From Trichormus_B sp936914905 (GTDB taxonomy: Bacteria > Cyanobacteriota > Cyanobacteriia > Cyanobacteriales > Nostocaceae), in the NCBI RefSeq assembly GCF_039871975.1, contig NZ_JBDPLL010000001.1: 64,000 nucleotides of DNA; one strand, 5' to 3'. The notes below the pieces were generated by a model. It worked only from the letters and a program-made list of their open reading frames with translations. It searched no databases and was not told the DNA's origin. Of the stretch, positions 1 through 8,789 are shown piece after piece (within the stretch, counting starts at the first letter, position 1; the number at the start of each line of letters is the position of its first letter). The position numbers were made by a program, and so were the translations under genes.

Positions 1-1398
1 CAACACCACAAGTTAAAAATCTCCGATGAAGCTTTAGTCGCGGCGGCGAAGTTGTCTGATCGATATATTAGCGATCGCTACCTCCCAGATAAAGCCATCG
101 ACTTGGTTGATGAAGCAGGCTCACGGGTGCGCTTGATTAACTCCCAGCTACCCCCAGCAGCTAAAGAGTTAGACAAGGAATTGCGGCAAATCTTAAAAGA
201 AAAAGATGATGCTGTCCGTTCTCAGGACTTTGACCGAGCCGGAGAACTGCGAGACAGAGAAATGGAAATTAAAGCGGAAATACGCACCATTGCTCAAACC
301 AAAACCAACGCGGCCGGTGGTGACGGTGTTGAACCTGTAGTCACAGAAGAAGACATCGCTCACATTGTTGCTTCTTGGACAGGTGTACCAGTGAACAAAC
401 TCACTGAATCTGAATCCGAGAAGTTGCTACACATGGAAGACACCTTACATCAGCGCCTCATCGGTCAAGATGATGCTGTGAAGGCTGTTTCCCGCGCTAT
501 TCGTCGCGCTCGTGTTGGTTTGAAGAATCCTAATCGGCCAATTGCCAGTTTTGTCTTCTCTGGTCCAACTGGGGTCGGTAAAACTGAGTTGGCCAAATCC
601 TTGGCTTCTTACTTCTTCGGTTCTGAAGAAGCAATGATTCGCTTGGATATGTCCGAGTACATGGAACGTCACACCGTTAGTAAACTGATTGGTTCACCTC
701 CAGGTTACGTTGGTTACAACGAAGGTGGTCAGTTAACAGAAGCTGTACGCCGTCGTCCTTACACCGTGGTGCTGTTTGACGAAATCGAAAAAGCACACCC
801 CGACGTGTTCAATATGCTGCTGCAAATTTTGGAAGATGGTCGTTTAACTGACGCGAAGGGTCGCACGGTGGACTTTAAGAACACCTTGCTGATTTTGACT
901 TCCAACATTGGTTCTAAGGTAATTGAAAAAGGCGGTAGCGGTATTGGTTTCGAGTTTGCTGAGGATGCGACCGAATCTCAATACAACCGGATTCGTTCTT
1001 TGGTGAACGAGGAACTGAAGCAATACTTCCGTCCTGAGTTCTTGAACCGTTTGGATGAAATTATTGTTTTCCGTCAGTTGAACAAGGCTGAAGTTACCCA
1101 AATCGCCGAAATCATGCTGAAGGAAGTGTTCGGTCGGTTGACAGAAAAAGGCATTACTTTAGAAGTGAGCGATCGCTTCAAAGACCGCCTAATTCAAGAG
1201 GGTTACAGTCCCAGCTACGGTGCAAGGCCATTACGTCGGGCAATTATGCGCTTGTTAGAAGATAGTTTGGCGGAAGAAATTCTGTCTGGACGCATCAAAG
1301 ATGGTGATACTGCTCTTGTTGATGTTGATGAAAATGGCATTGTTCAAGTTAGTTCTCAAGGGCGTCGGGAGTTGTTACCCCAGGGTGTTGAGTCATAG
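1..1398 (+). CDS. clpC: ClpC, AAA+ unfoldase of the Clp protease, 3' part
   Basis: This is the C-terminal 465 residues of ClpC, the HSP100 ATPase that unfolds substrates and feeds them to ClpP in the cytosol. The reading frame is open from base 1, so the N-domain and most of the first AAA+ module lie outside the window. Visible in order are the end of the first AAA+ domain (YLPDKAIDLVDEAGSR), a UVR-type coiled middle region, the second Walker A (GPTGVGKT at base 562), Walker B (VVLFDEIEKA), the ClpP-docking loop (GIGFEF) and the C-terminal D2 small domain with GARPLRRAI. No disabling change is seen in this part. A HIP1 site lies inside the gene near base 1170. An intrinsic terminator follows 27 bases after the stop. 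Confidence 0.96.
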   Translation, partial: QHHKLKISDEALVAAAKLSDRYISDRYLPDKAIDLVDEAGSRVRLINSQLPPAAKELDKELRQILKEKDDAVRSQDFDRAGELRDREMEIKAEIRTIAQTKTNAAGGDGVEPVVTEEDIAHIVASWTGVPVNKLTESESEKLLHMEDTLHQRLIGQDDAVKAVSRAIRRARVGLKNPNRPIASFVFSGPTGVGKTELAKSLASYFFGSEEAMIRLDMSEYMERHTVSKLIGSPPGYVGYNEGGQLTEAVRRRPYTVVLFDEIEKAHPDVFNMLLQILEDGRLTDAKGRTVDFKNTLLILTSNIGSKVIEKGGSGIGFEFAEDATESQYNRIRSLVNEELKQYFRPEFLNRLDEIIVFRQLNKAEVTQIAEIMLKEVFGRLTEKGITLEVSDRFKDRLIQEGYSPSYGARPLRRAIMRLLEDSLAEEILSGRIKDGDTALVDVDENGIVQVSSQGRRELLPQGVES

Positions 1399-1424
1399 TT
1401 AGGTTTTTTAAATTGTTAATTAAG

Positions 1425-1457
1425 CGGTGGAGGATGTAGGTTCTCTGCCGTTTTTTT
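1425..1457 (+). terminator. Intrinsic terminator after clpC
   Basis: CGGTGGAG (1425-1432) pairs with CTCTGCCG (1443-1450), an 8-bp stem with two G-U pairs. It is followed directly by seven T (1451-1457). The position just after the clpC stop fits a rho-independent terminator. Confidence 0.7.
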
Positions 1458-1720
1458 GTTTCGCGCAAAGATGCTAATAAGCAAAGGCGCAAAGAATAGA
1501 AAGAGTGATATATTTGTCGTGATGAGTGGTATTGAGGAGTACAGGTCATTCCTAGATCGGAGCAAAAAACGCAGTTATTTATTCTGTGTTGTTGGTTAAC
1601 TAAACTATATTTACCCATAAACCTGGTTCGAGTTGATAAACCTACAGGTAATGTGTTTATCCTAGCAGGTGAAGAGAATATGATAGAAATATATCCCAAT
1701 TGTAAATGAAGGTATGTGAT

Positions 1721-1963
1721 ATGAGTCAGCCTAACTTCCAACGTATGAGTAGAAAAGAATTACGTGCTTATGTTTTATCTCATCGAGATTATCAAGAGGC
1801 ATTCTACATAAATGTAGATAAGTTGAATAATGTAGATAAGTTAAATGCTGAGGCAAATTGGGTAGAAATGCCCCCATGAGAATATGTTGATGATTTGATG
1901 AATTATCCTGAGTTTTTGCAGCGTCTTAGTAATGGCAAAAGTTTACTTGAACACGAAGAATAG
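1721..1963 (+). pseudogene. Small DUF6887-like protein gene with one in-frame TGA
   Basis: The frame from ATG 1721 encodes MSQPNFQRMSRKELRAYVLS and continues to a TGA at 1877-1879, then stays open and on-family (EYVDDLMNYPEFLQRL) to a TAG at 1961. The whole reads as an 80-residue cyanobacterial small protein of the DUF6887 type, recognised from the ELRAYVLSHRD and NWVEMPP motifs. The function of that family is unknown to me. The single nonsense codon makes it a probable pseudogene; the 52-residue product could still be made. A small internal duplication (KLNNVDKLN) is also present. Confidence 0.6.
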
Positions 1964-2000
1964 TTGGAAATTTACAGTGACTTTAGTTAATTATTAAACA

Positions 2001-2135
2001 ATGAGTCTTAATGAACTACGTCTTTGTGTTCTCTCTCATAGAGAAGATATTCAAGCTTTTCACGCATACATATATCGTTCAAAATCTGAAGGACGTATCG
2101 TTACTATTAACCCCAATGATGAAAATTGGGAATAA
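2001..2135 (+). CDS. Small protein related to the preceding gene, probably truncated
   Basis: A 44-residue frame starts MSLNELRLCVLSHREDIQAF and ends NPNDENWE. It resembles the preceding DUF6887-like gene (ELR.xVLSHRE), so the two may be tandem paralogues. After the TAA at 2133 the frame continues KVQQAIIKD to a TGA, which looks like the natural tail. It is therefore probably cut short by one nonsense codon. No function can be assigned. Confidence 0.4.
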   Translation: MSLNELRLCVLSHREDIQAFHAYIYRSKSEGRIVTINPNDENWE

Positions 2136-2267
2136 AAAGTTCAACAGGCAATAATTAAAGATTGAAATGAATAAATTAGATAATTTCTTTAGAGTTTTAG
2201 TAATGGTCAAAATTTATTCTAAAATCAAGAATAATTGGCGATTTACAGAAATCAGGTAGGGTGAATT

Positions 2268-2850
2268 ATGACTAATACAAAACTTGTGCTTCGTCGTCAA
2301 CAAGAAGGAAGAATTTTTCCAGAGTTTACAATACCACTTATGATTTTTATAAAGGAGATTTTAAAGAGGTATTAGAATATTGCCGAGAGCTTGATGGAAG
2401 AAACTATAAGAACTTGCCTGAGCAAGTTAGAAGAGGAATGGATAGACGATATTTATAATCTATTATAAGATTACACGAAACAGCCAAAAGTCAAGAATAA
2501 GCTCAAAATGTTAAAAAAACCGTTTTTGAAAGATTAAATAGTGGAGGAGAAAAACTCACTCTACAGGAAACAAGAAATGCCCTACAAATGGGAAGTTTAA
2601 CCAATTATGTCTAGAAATTTCTCAAAATGACTATTTCTTCCGCCAAATGTGGCAAATACCTTTAGAAAGTGAAGGAGAAGAAAAATTACTTGAAAGTGAA
2701 TCTCATCGGAAAATGGAAGATGTTGAATTAGTCTTGCGGTTCTTTGCTTATCGTCACATAGAAAGGAATATCTTGATTCTCTATCTAACGTAGTATGTGA
2801 ATATAATAAAGTAGATGGAAAGATTAGAGATAATCATTAATCATTTTGAA
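2268..2850 (+). pseudogene. DUF262-domain protein relic
   Basis: Conceptual translation across stops and frameshifts gives YDFYKGDFKEVLEYCRELDG, RNYKNLPEQVRRGMDRRYL, VFERLNSGGEKLTLQETRNA and, in another frame, ISQNDYFRQMWQIPLESEGE and KMEDVELVLRFFAYRHIE. These are the conserved middle and C-terminal parts of DUF262 proteins, the ParB/Srx-like NTPase-nuclease fold found in GmrSD-type modification-dependent restriction and other defence proteins. The N-terminal DGQQR region is missing. At least four stops or frameshifts disable it. The ATG at 2268 may belong to a different, fused start. Confidence 0.65.
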
Positions 2851-3078
2851 CTTTCTTTAAAATTGATCAATACTATTACAAGTCGGGAAAGTTCTAAATA
2901 ACAGCATCTTACAAAAGAGGAGGTATAAGTGTTGAGCCTAAAATAAAAGATAATCAAACATTTTACTTAGTCAGGCAATAACTTAATCCCTATAGTGGAA
3001 GATGTGCGATAGCGAAGCTGACCGAAGGTATCGCTCTCAGTTAGTTAGAGTGTTCCAACTAAAAAATGATCCAAAACG

Positions 3079-3365
3079 TCAGTCGCTTCGATAAAAGATT
3101 TTAACAAAACATTTTTTCAAAGTTGGTAAGCAGTTAATCAGCTCTTCGATGTCCGCCATTGCTTATTGTGTAAGCTTGATTTATGTATAATCAATTACCC
3201 AAACCAAAGTAACCACAGGATTTTTACCTTTGAAAGTTAGGCTAGAAGCGAATACGTAATACGGTATCAACAGTGTCGGGTAAGCTACCACACCAATGTT
3301 GCTCAAGCCAACCAAAAGCACGCTCAACAGGATTATATTTACTATGATAAGGTTGAATTGTCAGT
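3079..3365 (-). pseudogene. ISAzo13-type transposase, C-terminal relic
   Basis: On the minus strand the translation includes LTIQPYHSKYNPVERAFGWL and LEQHWCGSLPDTVDTVLR, the end of the DDE catalytic domain; the E in NPVER fits the catalytic glutamate. In a second frame it continues FKGKNPVVTLVWVIDYT, KLTQ, AMADIEELINCLPTLKK to a stop, the usual tail of this transposase family. A frameshift and stops disable it, and there is no N-terminal half. Confidence 0.65.
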
Positions 3366-3423
3366 TGAAATCTGTGAGCGAATTGAATCTTGAATTTTGA
3401 ATTTTGAATTCCGCCTTAACGAC

Positions 3424-3470
3424 CTTAGACTATCACTTAGTTGGATTTTAGACTATCATTTAGTTGGATT
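3424..3470. repeat. Tandem duplication, about 23 bp
   Basis: Two adjacent near-identical copies contain TTAGACTATCA.TTAGTTGGATT, differing at one base (cacttag versus catttag). No coding role is seen. Confidence 0.7.
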
Positions 3471-3584
3471 AATGATTCTGGAGACATAAACCATACTGCA
3501 CGCTAATTATCCTCTCAGTATTCCTGGTTTTGGATCACTTTTACCTTGGATTATACTTAGGATAGTGGATGAAATAACCTGTAA

Positions 3585-3865
3585 CTCTGGTTTAGGGGTG
3601 TAATTCTATTGGGGCAAGAATTTATCGAAAAAAATCTTCAGATTTAATTTGAAGTCAACAGCCACATTTCGGCCGGTTTGATAGGTGTTATAGAGAATGG
3701 TAGTCAAGAGTTTGAGTCCAGTTTAGGTGGTTGCCGTTGCCAGTTGCCATGAGGTCTTTTAGAGTCTGGACACTCTCAAAAATCAGCCCCTGACATAGGG
3801 GAGAAATATGATGAAAGAAACGTATGCCCAATGGGATTGTACTTGGAGGTGTAGGGGGGATAATG
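3585..3865 (-). pseudogene. ISAzo13-type transposase, second C-terminal relic, ends at gap 1
   Basis: Read on the minus strand through frameshifts: HYPPYTSKYNPIGH, then RFFHHISPLCQGLIFESVQT, LKDLMAT, LSNRPKCGC, LQIKSEDFFR and ILAPIELHP. This is the C-terminal third of an ISAzo13-type DDE transposase, different from the neighbouring relic. The glutamate expected after NPI is replaced in this reading. Its 5' side disappears into the 100-N gap and the 18-bp repeat array. Confidence 0.6.
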
Positions 3866-3965
3866 NNNNNNNNNNNNNNNNNNNNNNNNNNNNNNNNNNN
3901 NNNNNNNNNNNNNNNNNNNNNNNNNNNNNNNNNNNNNNNNNNNNNNNNNNNNNNNNNNNNNNNNN
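3866..3965. other. Assembly gap 1 (100 N)
   Basis: Exactly 100 N, the conventional marker for a gap of unknown size. It is bordered on the right by an 18-bp tandem array and on the left by a transposase relic. Reading frames crossing it are artefacts. Confidence 0.98.
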
Positions 3966-4028
3966 AATAATCCATAGAGAAAAAATAATCCATAGAGAAA
4001 AAATAATCCATAGAGAAAAAATAATCCG
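3966..4028. repeat. 18-bp tandem repeat (minisatellite) beside gap 1
   Basis: Three full copies of AATAATCCATAGAGAAAA at 3966-3983, 3984-4001 and 4002-4019, then a partial fourth (aataatccg). The period is a multiple of three, so a frame stays open through it (IIHREK repeated on plus, FLYGLF on minus). The array probably continues into the gap. Confidence 0.9.
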
Positions 4029-4029
4029 G

Positions 4030-4300
4030 TCAATAAAGTGCTAAACCAACTAGGAAAAGAAGAATTTTTATTAAAAAACATTACTAATTTTTCCATTGCC
4101 AGCAACACAAGAATCATCACTCCTATTTGGAGGATAGTCCCTAGTTTATAAACTATAACTGCCTTGATATCTAGCTCTTGTGTGGTAACACTGCTGTATT
4201 TAGAGAATGTAGTTGATTACCAGGTTTTACCCCCATCACTGTGTTGACAAACTGTTCAAGTATTCCAATTTTATTGGATTGATTAATAATTTTTACCAAA
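4030..4300 (-). pseudogene. Unidentified membrane-protein fragment
   Basis: The minus strand contains, in two frames, FVNTVMGVKPGNQLHSLN and then a hydrophobic stretch (VIVYKLGTILQIGVMILVLL) followed by FNKNSSFPSWF. The layout recalls small multi-pass proteins of the DUF2569 kind, but the match is weak. Several stops are present and the 3' end runs into the repeat array. Confidence 0.25.
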
Positions 4301-4328
4301 AATACGTTTAATAGCAATGTATGTGTCT

Positions 4329-4436
4329 AAGTAGAAAGGCGCAAAAAAACCGTAGACGCGTAGCGGCTTCTCGGAGAGAAGTATGTAACGAAAAGTAAAA
4401 TTATTTAAAACCTCTTCCCTCTTGCCTTTTGCCTAC
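4329..4436. mobile_element. Non-coding dispersed element (AAGTAGG family, copy 1) with a nested 26-bp insert
   Basis: It begins AAGTAGAAAGGCGCAAAAAA and shares its left part with copies at about 6927 and 29517. Compared with the copy at 6927, which reads accg-aagtatgtaa, this copy carries 26 extra bases at 4353-4378 (TAGACGCGTAGCGGC...GAGAG). The insert looks like a separate cyanobacterial interspersed repeat. The element does not encode a protein. Confidence 0.5.
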
Positions 4437-4480
4437 AAAATCTATCGTCCTCAACGAATTAAGGGCAGGTAGTTCATAAG

Positions 4481-6826
4481 TCAAAGATCCAATAGTTCAT
4501 CTATTTGCATACTTGGTAAGTTGGGAGGAATTATAGTTTTGACTGTTGTTACTTTATGACTTTCCTGTTGGTTAGTTAAATCGAGAGCGATCGCACCGAC
4601 AAGAATTTCCACACAGCCTAAAGGTACAATTAGTTGAGTTATCGCTTCCCAATTTCCCCACGGAGTCGTCCGCAAGTCTTTAATCAGATGAGGTCCATCT
4701 AGTAAAGTACGAGTTTGATAATCTTCAACCCATAACTTGATCGCTACACTGGAACCTATCTCAGATATTTCTAAACGTACTTTGATAGATGCACCAGCTA
4801 ATAATTCACCACTGGGTAGAAATAGTTGGGGTGTTGGTAAGGAATTAAGCGCAGGAGGAGATAAATTTTCTGGTTCTGGTTCCTGTTCTTCAGAAAGGTA
4901 ATTCTTCTCCTCATTACTCAAGCTAATATATATATCGTCAATCACGATTTCTCGAGACAACCAAGAGGGTATGTTTTTAGGTTCTGGAGTTGGTTCATTG
5001 GTGTCTAAATCAAGAAGTTCTAAATTGTTTGGCTCAGTTTCTATTTCCCGACTTAAATTTACATCTAAATTCGTATCTATATTGAAAGGTAACTCAATCT
5101 CAACACTCTGGTCTTCTGCACTCATAGTTGAAGTTGATTCTTCACTATCATCCTCTTGGTATTGCAAAGTGATACCTTCAGGTAAAATGTATCCTTGGTT
5201 TTGTATCCATTTTTGAAACAGAGGAGATGTTGCTGCTGTTGCTGGTGTTTCTGTTGTGATTAATTCTTCAGTATTTAGAGTATAAAATTCAGGAGTAGTA
5301 TTTGTCATTAATTCCCCACGACATCGATCTTCAGTTTCATAACTGGGTAATAATTCCAGTGTATTTTCTGTTTCATATAACTGAGTTTCTGGGGTCTTGA
5401 GCAGATGGGTTTCTGCTTCTTGTTCCGGTTCTGGAGTCGGTTTTAAGCGTTTTAGATAAGGAAAACCAGTTTTAATCGGTTTGAGTACTAATTTTTCCAG
5501 ATTTATGGGGGTGATTGTACCAGGTGTCTTGATATGTACTTCAGATATGAGGGATTCTGCAATTATATTTTTGTTAATTCGTGGCAATTTCGGCAGTTCT
5601 GGCGAAACCCCATTTAAGACAATTACTGGTTTAATTCGTGGTGGTAGAGGTTTGTTTGTAGATGGCTTTAAAATATGGAATTGAGCTAATTTGGGAGTTT
5701 TGACTAGATTGAAAAGTTCTAAACTAACTTTGTTTGGTTTTTCTGGTTGTGCTGTAGTGGGAGAAATTGGTGGTTGCTTGCTTTCAGATAATAATGGTGG
5801 ATGAGATTTTGGTAAAGTAACTGTTAGTAATTCTGTGATACTGGCTGTAATTGTGACAGCATGAGTACCTAAGTATCTAACTTCCTTTTCGTTGTTAACA
5901 GCACCATATAAATTAATATCTACCAAAATCAATTTTGATTCACACTCAGTGGGAATATTAATGGAGGTAGCGAAGGTAAAGGGCAGGATTTTATTTGGTA
6001 AAGGCTGACTGAATTGAGTTAATACTTTTGATTCTAAGGGCGATCGCAGTTCAATGAATAGTTGCAGTTGATCAAGGTTAATTATAGATATTGTTTGATC
6101 TTTTGGGTTTTCCGTTGCTGCTAGTTCTGCACGGCCATTTAATGTAAAAGTTTTTCCCCAAGGAGCGATGTAGTTGTCCTGTTCTAGATATAGCTTAATT
6201 AGTGAAGGTGAGGATACAGGCTGAAAATCTTCAAATGTGGGATCTTCCTCTGGAGATTCTGGGTTGGGTAAAGCTAAATCTATCAAGCTTTGTAAAAGCT
6301 GTTCTGCTGTCTCGCCTTTGAATAAGACTGGGCTAACAGGCTGATTAATAATTATATCTTCTTCTGTTTGTGTTAATAAAGCATTGATATCAAGGTGAGG
6401 AGGCGAAGTAATGGCAGATTCATCCAGTTTTTTGTCAAATTGATCATTATTACCCAGATATGGCTGCTCAGTAGTCTCTTGGGGAAAGACTTTAATGAGC
6501 AGGCTATATTGCCAGGATTTACCCAGCATATCCGTCATTAAGTCGCCAGAGCATCGTAACTCCCAAATGCCAGGTTTGAGTTCAGTAAAGGGAATTACCG
6601 CTATAAGTCCATCTGCATTAGTGCGGCGCAAACGCTTAAAAATTCGCCCTTTGGGTGGAACTTCCTGGATTGAGGAGTGAGTTACCCTCACTTCTACATC
6701 TGTATTTGGTAGGTATGAGCGAGCTAAAACTCTGTACTTACCTGCTAAAATTTGCAGAGTTGGCAATTCCAAAGTTTGCCAAGCGCGATCGCCTTTTTTC
6801 TGTATCAGAAATTGCCAGTGTCCCAT
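4481..6826 (-). CDS. Large cyanobacterial protein of unknown function (781 aa)
   Basis: I do not recognise a named family. The N-terminal 115 residues form a compact, likely beta-rich domain (MGHWQFLIQKKGDRAWQTLE; DVEVRVTHSS; GIWELRC). The middle, about residues 120-640, is low-complexity, rich in Pro, Glu, Thr and Ser and probably disordered. The last 110 residues form another likely beta domain (LPSGELLAGASIKVRLEISE; KLWVEDYQTRTLLDGP; ending MQIDELLDL). No signal peptide or membrane segment is seen. The frame is uninterrupted over 2.3 kb, unusual in this decaying stretch, so it is probably maintained. An ATG with MGHWQF is a natural start. A scaffold role is only a guess. Confidence 0.8.
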   Translation of the reverse strand: MGHWQFLIQKKGDRAWQTLELPTLQILAGKYRVLARSYLPNTDVEVRVTHSSIQEVPPKGRIFKRLRRTNADGLIAVIPFTELKPGIWELRCSGDLMTDMLGKSWQYSLLIKVFPQETTEQPYLGNNDQFDKKLDESAITSPPHLDINALLTQTEEDIIINQPVSPVLFKGETAEQLLQSLIDLALPNPESPEEDPTFEDFQPVSSPSLIKLYLEQDNYIAPWGKTFTLNGRAELAATENPKDQTISIINLDQLQLFIELRSPLESKVLTQFSQPLPNKILPFTFATSINIPTECESKLILVDINLYGAVNNEKEVRYLGTHAVTITASITELLTVTLPKSHPPLLSESKQPPISPTTAQPEKPNKVSLELFNLVKTPKLAQFHILKPSTNKPLPPRIKPVIVLNGVSPELPKLPRINKNIIAESLISEVHIKTPGTITPINLEKLVLKPIKTGFPYLKRLKPTPEPEQEAETHLLKTPETQLYETENTLELLPSYETEDRCRGELMTNTTPEFYTLNTEELITTETPATAATSPLFQKWIQNQGYILPEGITLQYQEDDSEESTSTMSAEDQSVEIELPFNIDTNLDVNLSREIETEPNNLELLDLDTNEPTPEPKNIPSWLSREIVIDDIYISLSNEEKNYLSEEQEPEPENLSPPALNSLPTPQLFLPSGELLAGASIKVRLEISEIGSSVAIKLWVEDYQTRTLLDGPHLIKDLRTTPWGNWEAITQLIVPLGCVEILVGAIALDLTNQQESHKVTTVKTIIPPNLPSMQIDELLDL

Positions 6827-6926
6827 TGTGAGTAATGCCCAAACCGAAGAGCAGCCGATGAATTTTTTGTATTAACTTACTTGTAAGTTTAACTCAGCAA
6901 TATGTAATTGCAGCAATATTAAGTAT

Positions 6927-7000
6927 AAGTAGGAAGGCACAAAAAAACCGAAGTATGTAAAGGCTTATCTGAACTGTATTACCCTATACCCTTACACCCT
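6927..7000. mobile_element. Non-coding dispersed element (AAGTAGG family, copy 2)
   Basis: It begins AAGTAGGAAGGCACAAAAAA and continues ACCGAAGTATGTAA, matching copies near 4329 and 29517. It lies between the 781-aa gene and the MFS gene. The right end is not clear. Confidence 0.45.
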
Positions 7001-7035
7001 TTGGGCTTAAATCATCTAAATCCTGATTCAGATGA

Positions 7036-8301
7036 TTAATCCTCATACAAAGCCCCCAATTTGCAAATTTCCGGCCAAATCATTGCTGTTGCTACCACTA
7101 CTAAAATCGTCCCCACACCTCCACCAACGACAGAGAAAACAGGCCCCAATAAAGCTGCAGTCAAACCAGATTCAAAACCTCCCAATTCATTGGAAGCACT
7201 GATAAACACACTATTTATAGCCGCAACTCGGCCCCGCAAATGGTCAGGAGTACGAATTTGCACCAAAGTATGACGAATCACCACGCTAATGCTGTCTAAT
7301 GCCCCACTTAATGCCAACATCAACAACGATAGCCAGACCCAACGAGATAACCCAAAAATAATTGTCACAATCCCAAAGCCGACAACTGACCAAAGTAAGG
7401 CAGGCCCGGCTTTGCGGATAGGTGGCAAATATACCAACAATGCTGCCATAATCAATGCACCTATGGATGGGGCTGCTTGTAAATAGCCTAATTCTACGGG
7501 ACCGACTTGCAAAATATCTTTGGCAAAGATGGGTAATAATGCACCTGCACCACCTAACAAGACTGCAAATAAATCGAGGGTGATGGCTGCAAGAATTAGT
7601 TGATTATTCCAAACAAATTCAGCACCAGCAGCTAGAGTTTTTAAAGATGTTGGTTCTTTGGCAAAGTTGGTTTTTTGTGGTTTAATTGCGGCTGTAAGGA
7701 AAAAACATGATAGTGCTGCCAATGCAGCTAATATATATACCCCTGTTGCATTTCCGAAAAGAGCAACGCTGAATCCTCCCAAAGCTGGCCCAATTACTGA
7801 TGCTAATTGAAAGCTACTGCTATTCCAAGTTGCTGCATTGGTAAAAGCACTCGTGGGTATTAACTGCCACATCAGTGCATCACCAGCAGGTTTGAGAAAT
7901 GCTCTGGCTACACCTGTTAATAATAAGGAACCATAAACTAGAAAAATTGCACCATTATTAAATGAAATAACTGCTAAAGCTATTGAGCAAAGGGTTAGCA
8001 GCAAAATTGAGAATAAAGTAATGCGTTTGCGATCGCTTTTATCAGCAATATGTCCTGTAATCAAAGTTAGTGTAATCATTGGTAGAACTTGCGCCAGTCC
8101 TATTCCACCTAATACTATCGCTGAATTTGTCCGCTCATAAAGCTCCCAACCCAGCGCCACGGTCTGCATTTGTCCCCCGGTGAAGAGGAGTACACGCCCA
8201 ATGGTAAATAGCCGATAATCTCGAAATCTCATGGCTGCCAAAGGATCGTGTTGTGCAGCCTTGCTGTTATGGTGAGTTGGTTTCTGTTTGCTCGAAGACA
8301 T
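7036..8301 (-). CDS. MFS transporter, EntS-like exporter
   Basis: This 421-residue inner-membrane protein has about twelve hydrophobic segments and the MFS layout: FRDYRLFTIGRVLLFTGGQM at the start, and the cytoplasmic loop GHIADKSDRKRI between helices 2 and 3 (the G-x-x-x-D-x-x-x-R-x motif). It is most like the MFS_3/EntS branch that exports siderophores or drugs by proton exchange. The substrate cannot be told. The Ser/Lys-rich first 25 residues precede the first helix. An 8-bp hairpin, AATCATCT with AGATGATT (7010-7037), overlaps the stop and may act as a weak terminator. The former regulator upstream on the same strand (8339-8587) is a pseudogene. Confidence 0.88.
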   Translation of the reverse strand: MSSSKQKPTHHNSKAAQHDPLAAMRFRDYRLFTIGRVLLFTGGQMQTVALGWELYERTNSAIVLGGIGLAQVLPMITLTLITGHIADKSDRKRITLFSILLLTLCSIALAVISFNNGAIFLVYGSLLLTGVARAFLKPAGDALMWQLIPTSAFTNAATWNSSSFQLASVIGPALGGFSVALFGNATGVYILAALAALSCFFLTAAIKPQKTNFAKEPTSLKTLAAGAEFVWNNQLILAAITLDLFAVLLGGAGALLPIFAKDILQVGPVELGYLQAAPSIGALIMAALLVYLPPIRKAGPALLWSVVGFGIVTIIFGLSRWVWLSLLMLALSGALDSISVVIRHTLVQIRTPDHLRGRVAAINSVFISASNELGGFESGLTAALLGPVFSVVGGGVGTILVVVATAMIWPEICKLGALYED

Positions 8302-8338
8302 TTTTTAGTAGAGTCAAGCCTGATTCAATATGTGATAC

Positions 8339-8587
8339 TTACTCTGGTGTCAAACCTTCTAAAATTTCGGCAATTTCCGCACGAGTTTTTTACTGGGACT
8401 GTTCTAATAGCAGTTTTCCCTCTCGCGTCAAATTGAGAACTACTCGTCGTCCTTCTTAAGGATTATCAGTACCATAACTAGAGTCAGAACTGTGAGTCCG
8501 CATTTCGACTCGGATAAACCGCATCAATAATAGAACCGTTTCCATAACCCTTGCGGCACATTCTTCAGAGGCTTTATCCAAACTCAT
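8339..8587 (-). pseudogene. MarR-family regulator with its DNA-binding core deleted
   Basis: Minus-strand translation from ATG 8587 gives MSLDKASEECAARVMETVLL, LMRFIRVEMRTHSS, a TAA, EGRRVVLNLTREGKLLLEQS, another TAA, and KTRAEIAEILEGLTPE. These are the N-terminal helix and the last wing plus C-terminal helices of a MarR regulator. About 50 residues of winged-helix core are absent between GTDNP and EGRRV. With two stops and no DNA-binding region it cannot work. It lies between the MFS gene and drug-ABC remnants, so it probably once controlled one of them. Confidence 0.7.
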
Positions 8588-8606
8588 AAGACTGTTTTTC
8601 TCGAGA

Positions 8607-8789
8607 TTACATTGCTACTCGTGGATAAAGTCGTCCACTTAATGTTAGCAAGAGAATTATACAGTCTAACCCGAATCCATAAATACTTGAGCCATTTCCC
8701 AGCATTGCACCCGGTAAAGCATCGACTTCATAAGTCAAAGGATTTAAGCGGGAAATCAGCTTAATTTCCTGCCTAGTGGATAAATACAT
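8607..8789 (-). pseudogene. ABC-2 permease (DrrB-type) C-terminal relic
   Basis: A 60-residue frame includes ISRLNPLTYEVDALPGAMLG and a final hydrophobic stretch (LDCIILLLTLSG) with GRLYPRV. This is the very end of the permease of daunorubicin-type (DrrAB) exporters. The first five membrane helices are missing. It is joined directly to the end of the ATPase relic, so a single deletion removed the space between them. Confidence 0.65.

Noticed and set aside
1721..1963. TGA as selenocysteine or recoded codon
   Set aside because: Other pseudogenes in the window carry TAA and TAG as well, and no SECIS-like context or selenoprotein family is seen.
3966..4028. CRISPR array
   Set aside because: The units are directly adjacent with no spacers; it is a minisatellite. 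The same holds for 50133-50340. No cas genes are seen.
3688..4120. Open frames crossing gap 1 on both strands
   Set aside because: They are joined only through N and the 18-bp repeat; the real content is a transposase relic and a minisatellite.
8248..8459. Two overlapping plus-strand frames upstream of the MFS gene
   Set aside because: They are antisense to the MFS start and the MarR relic.
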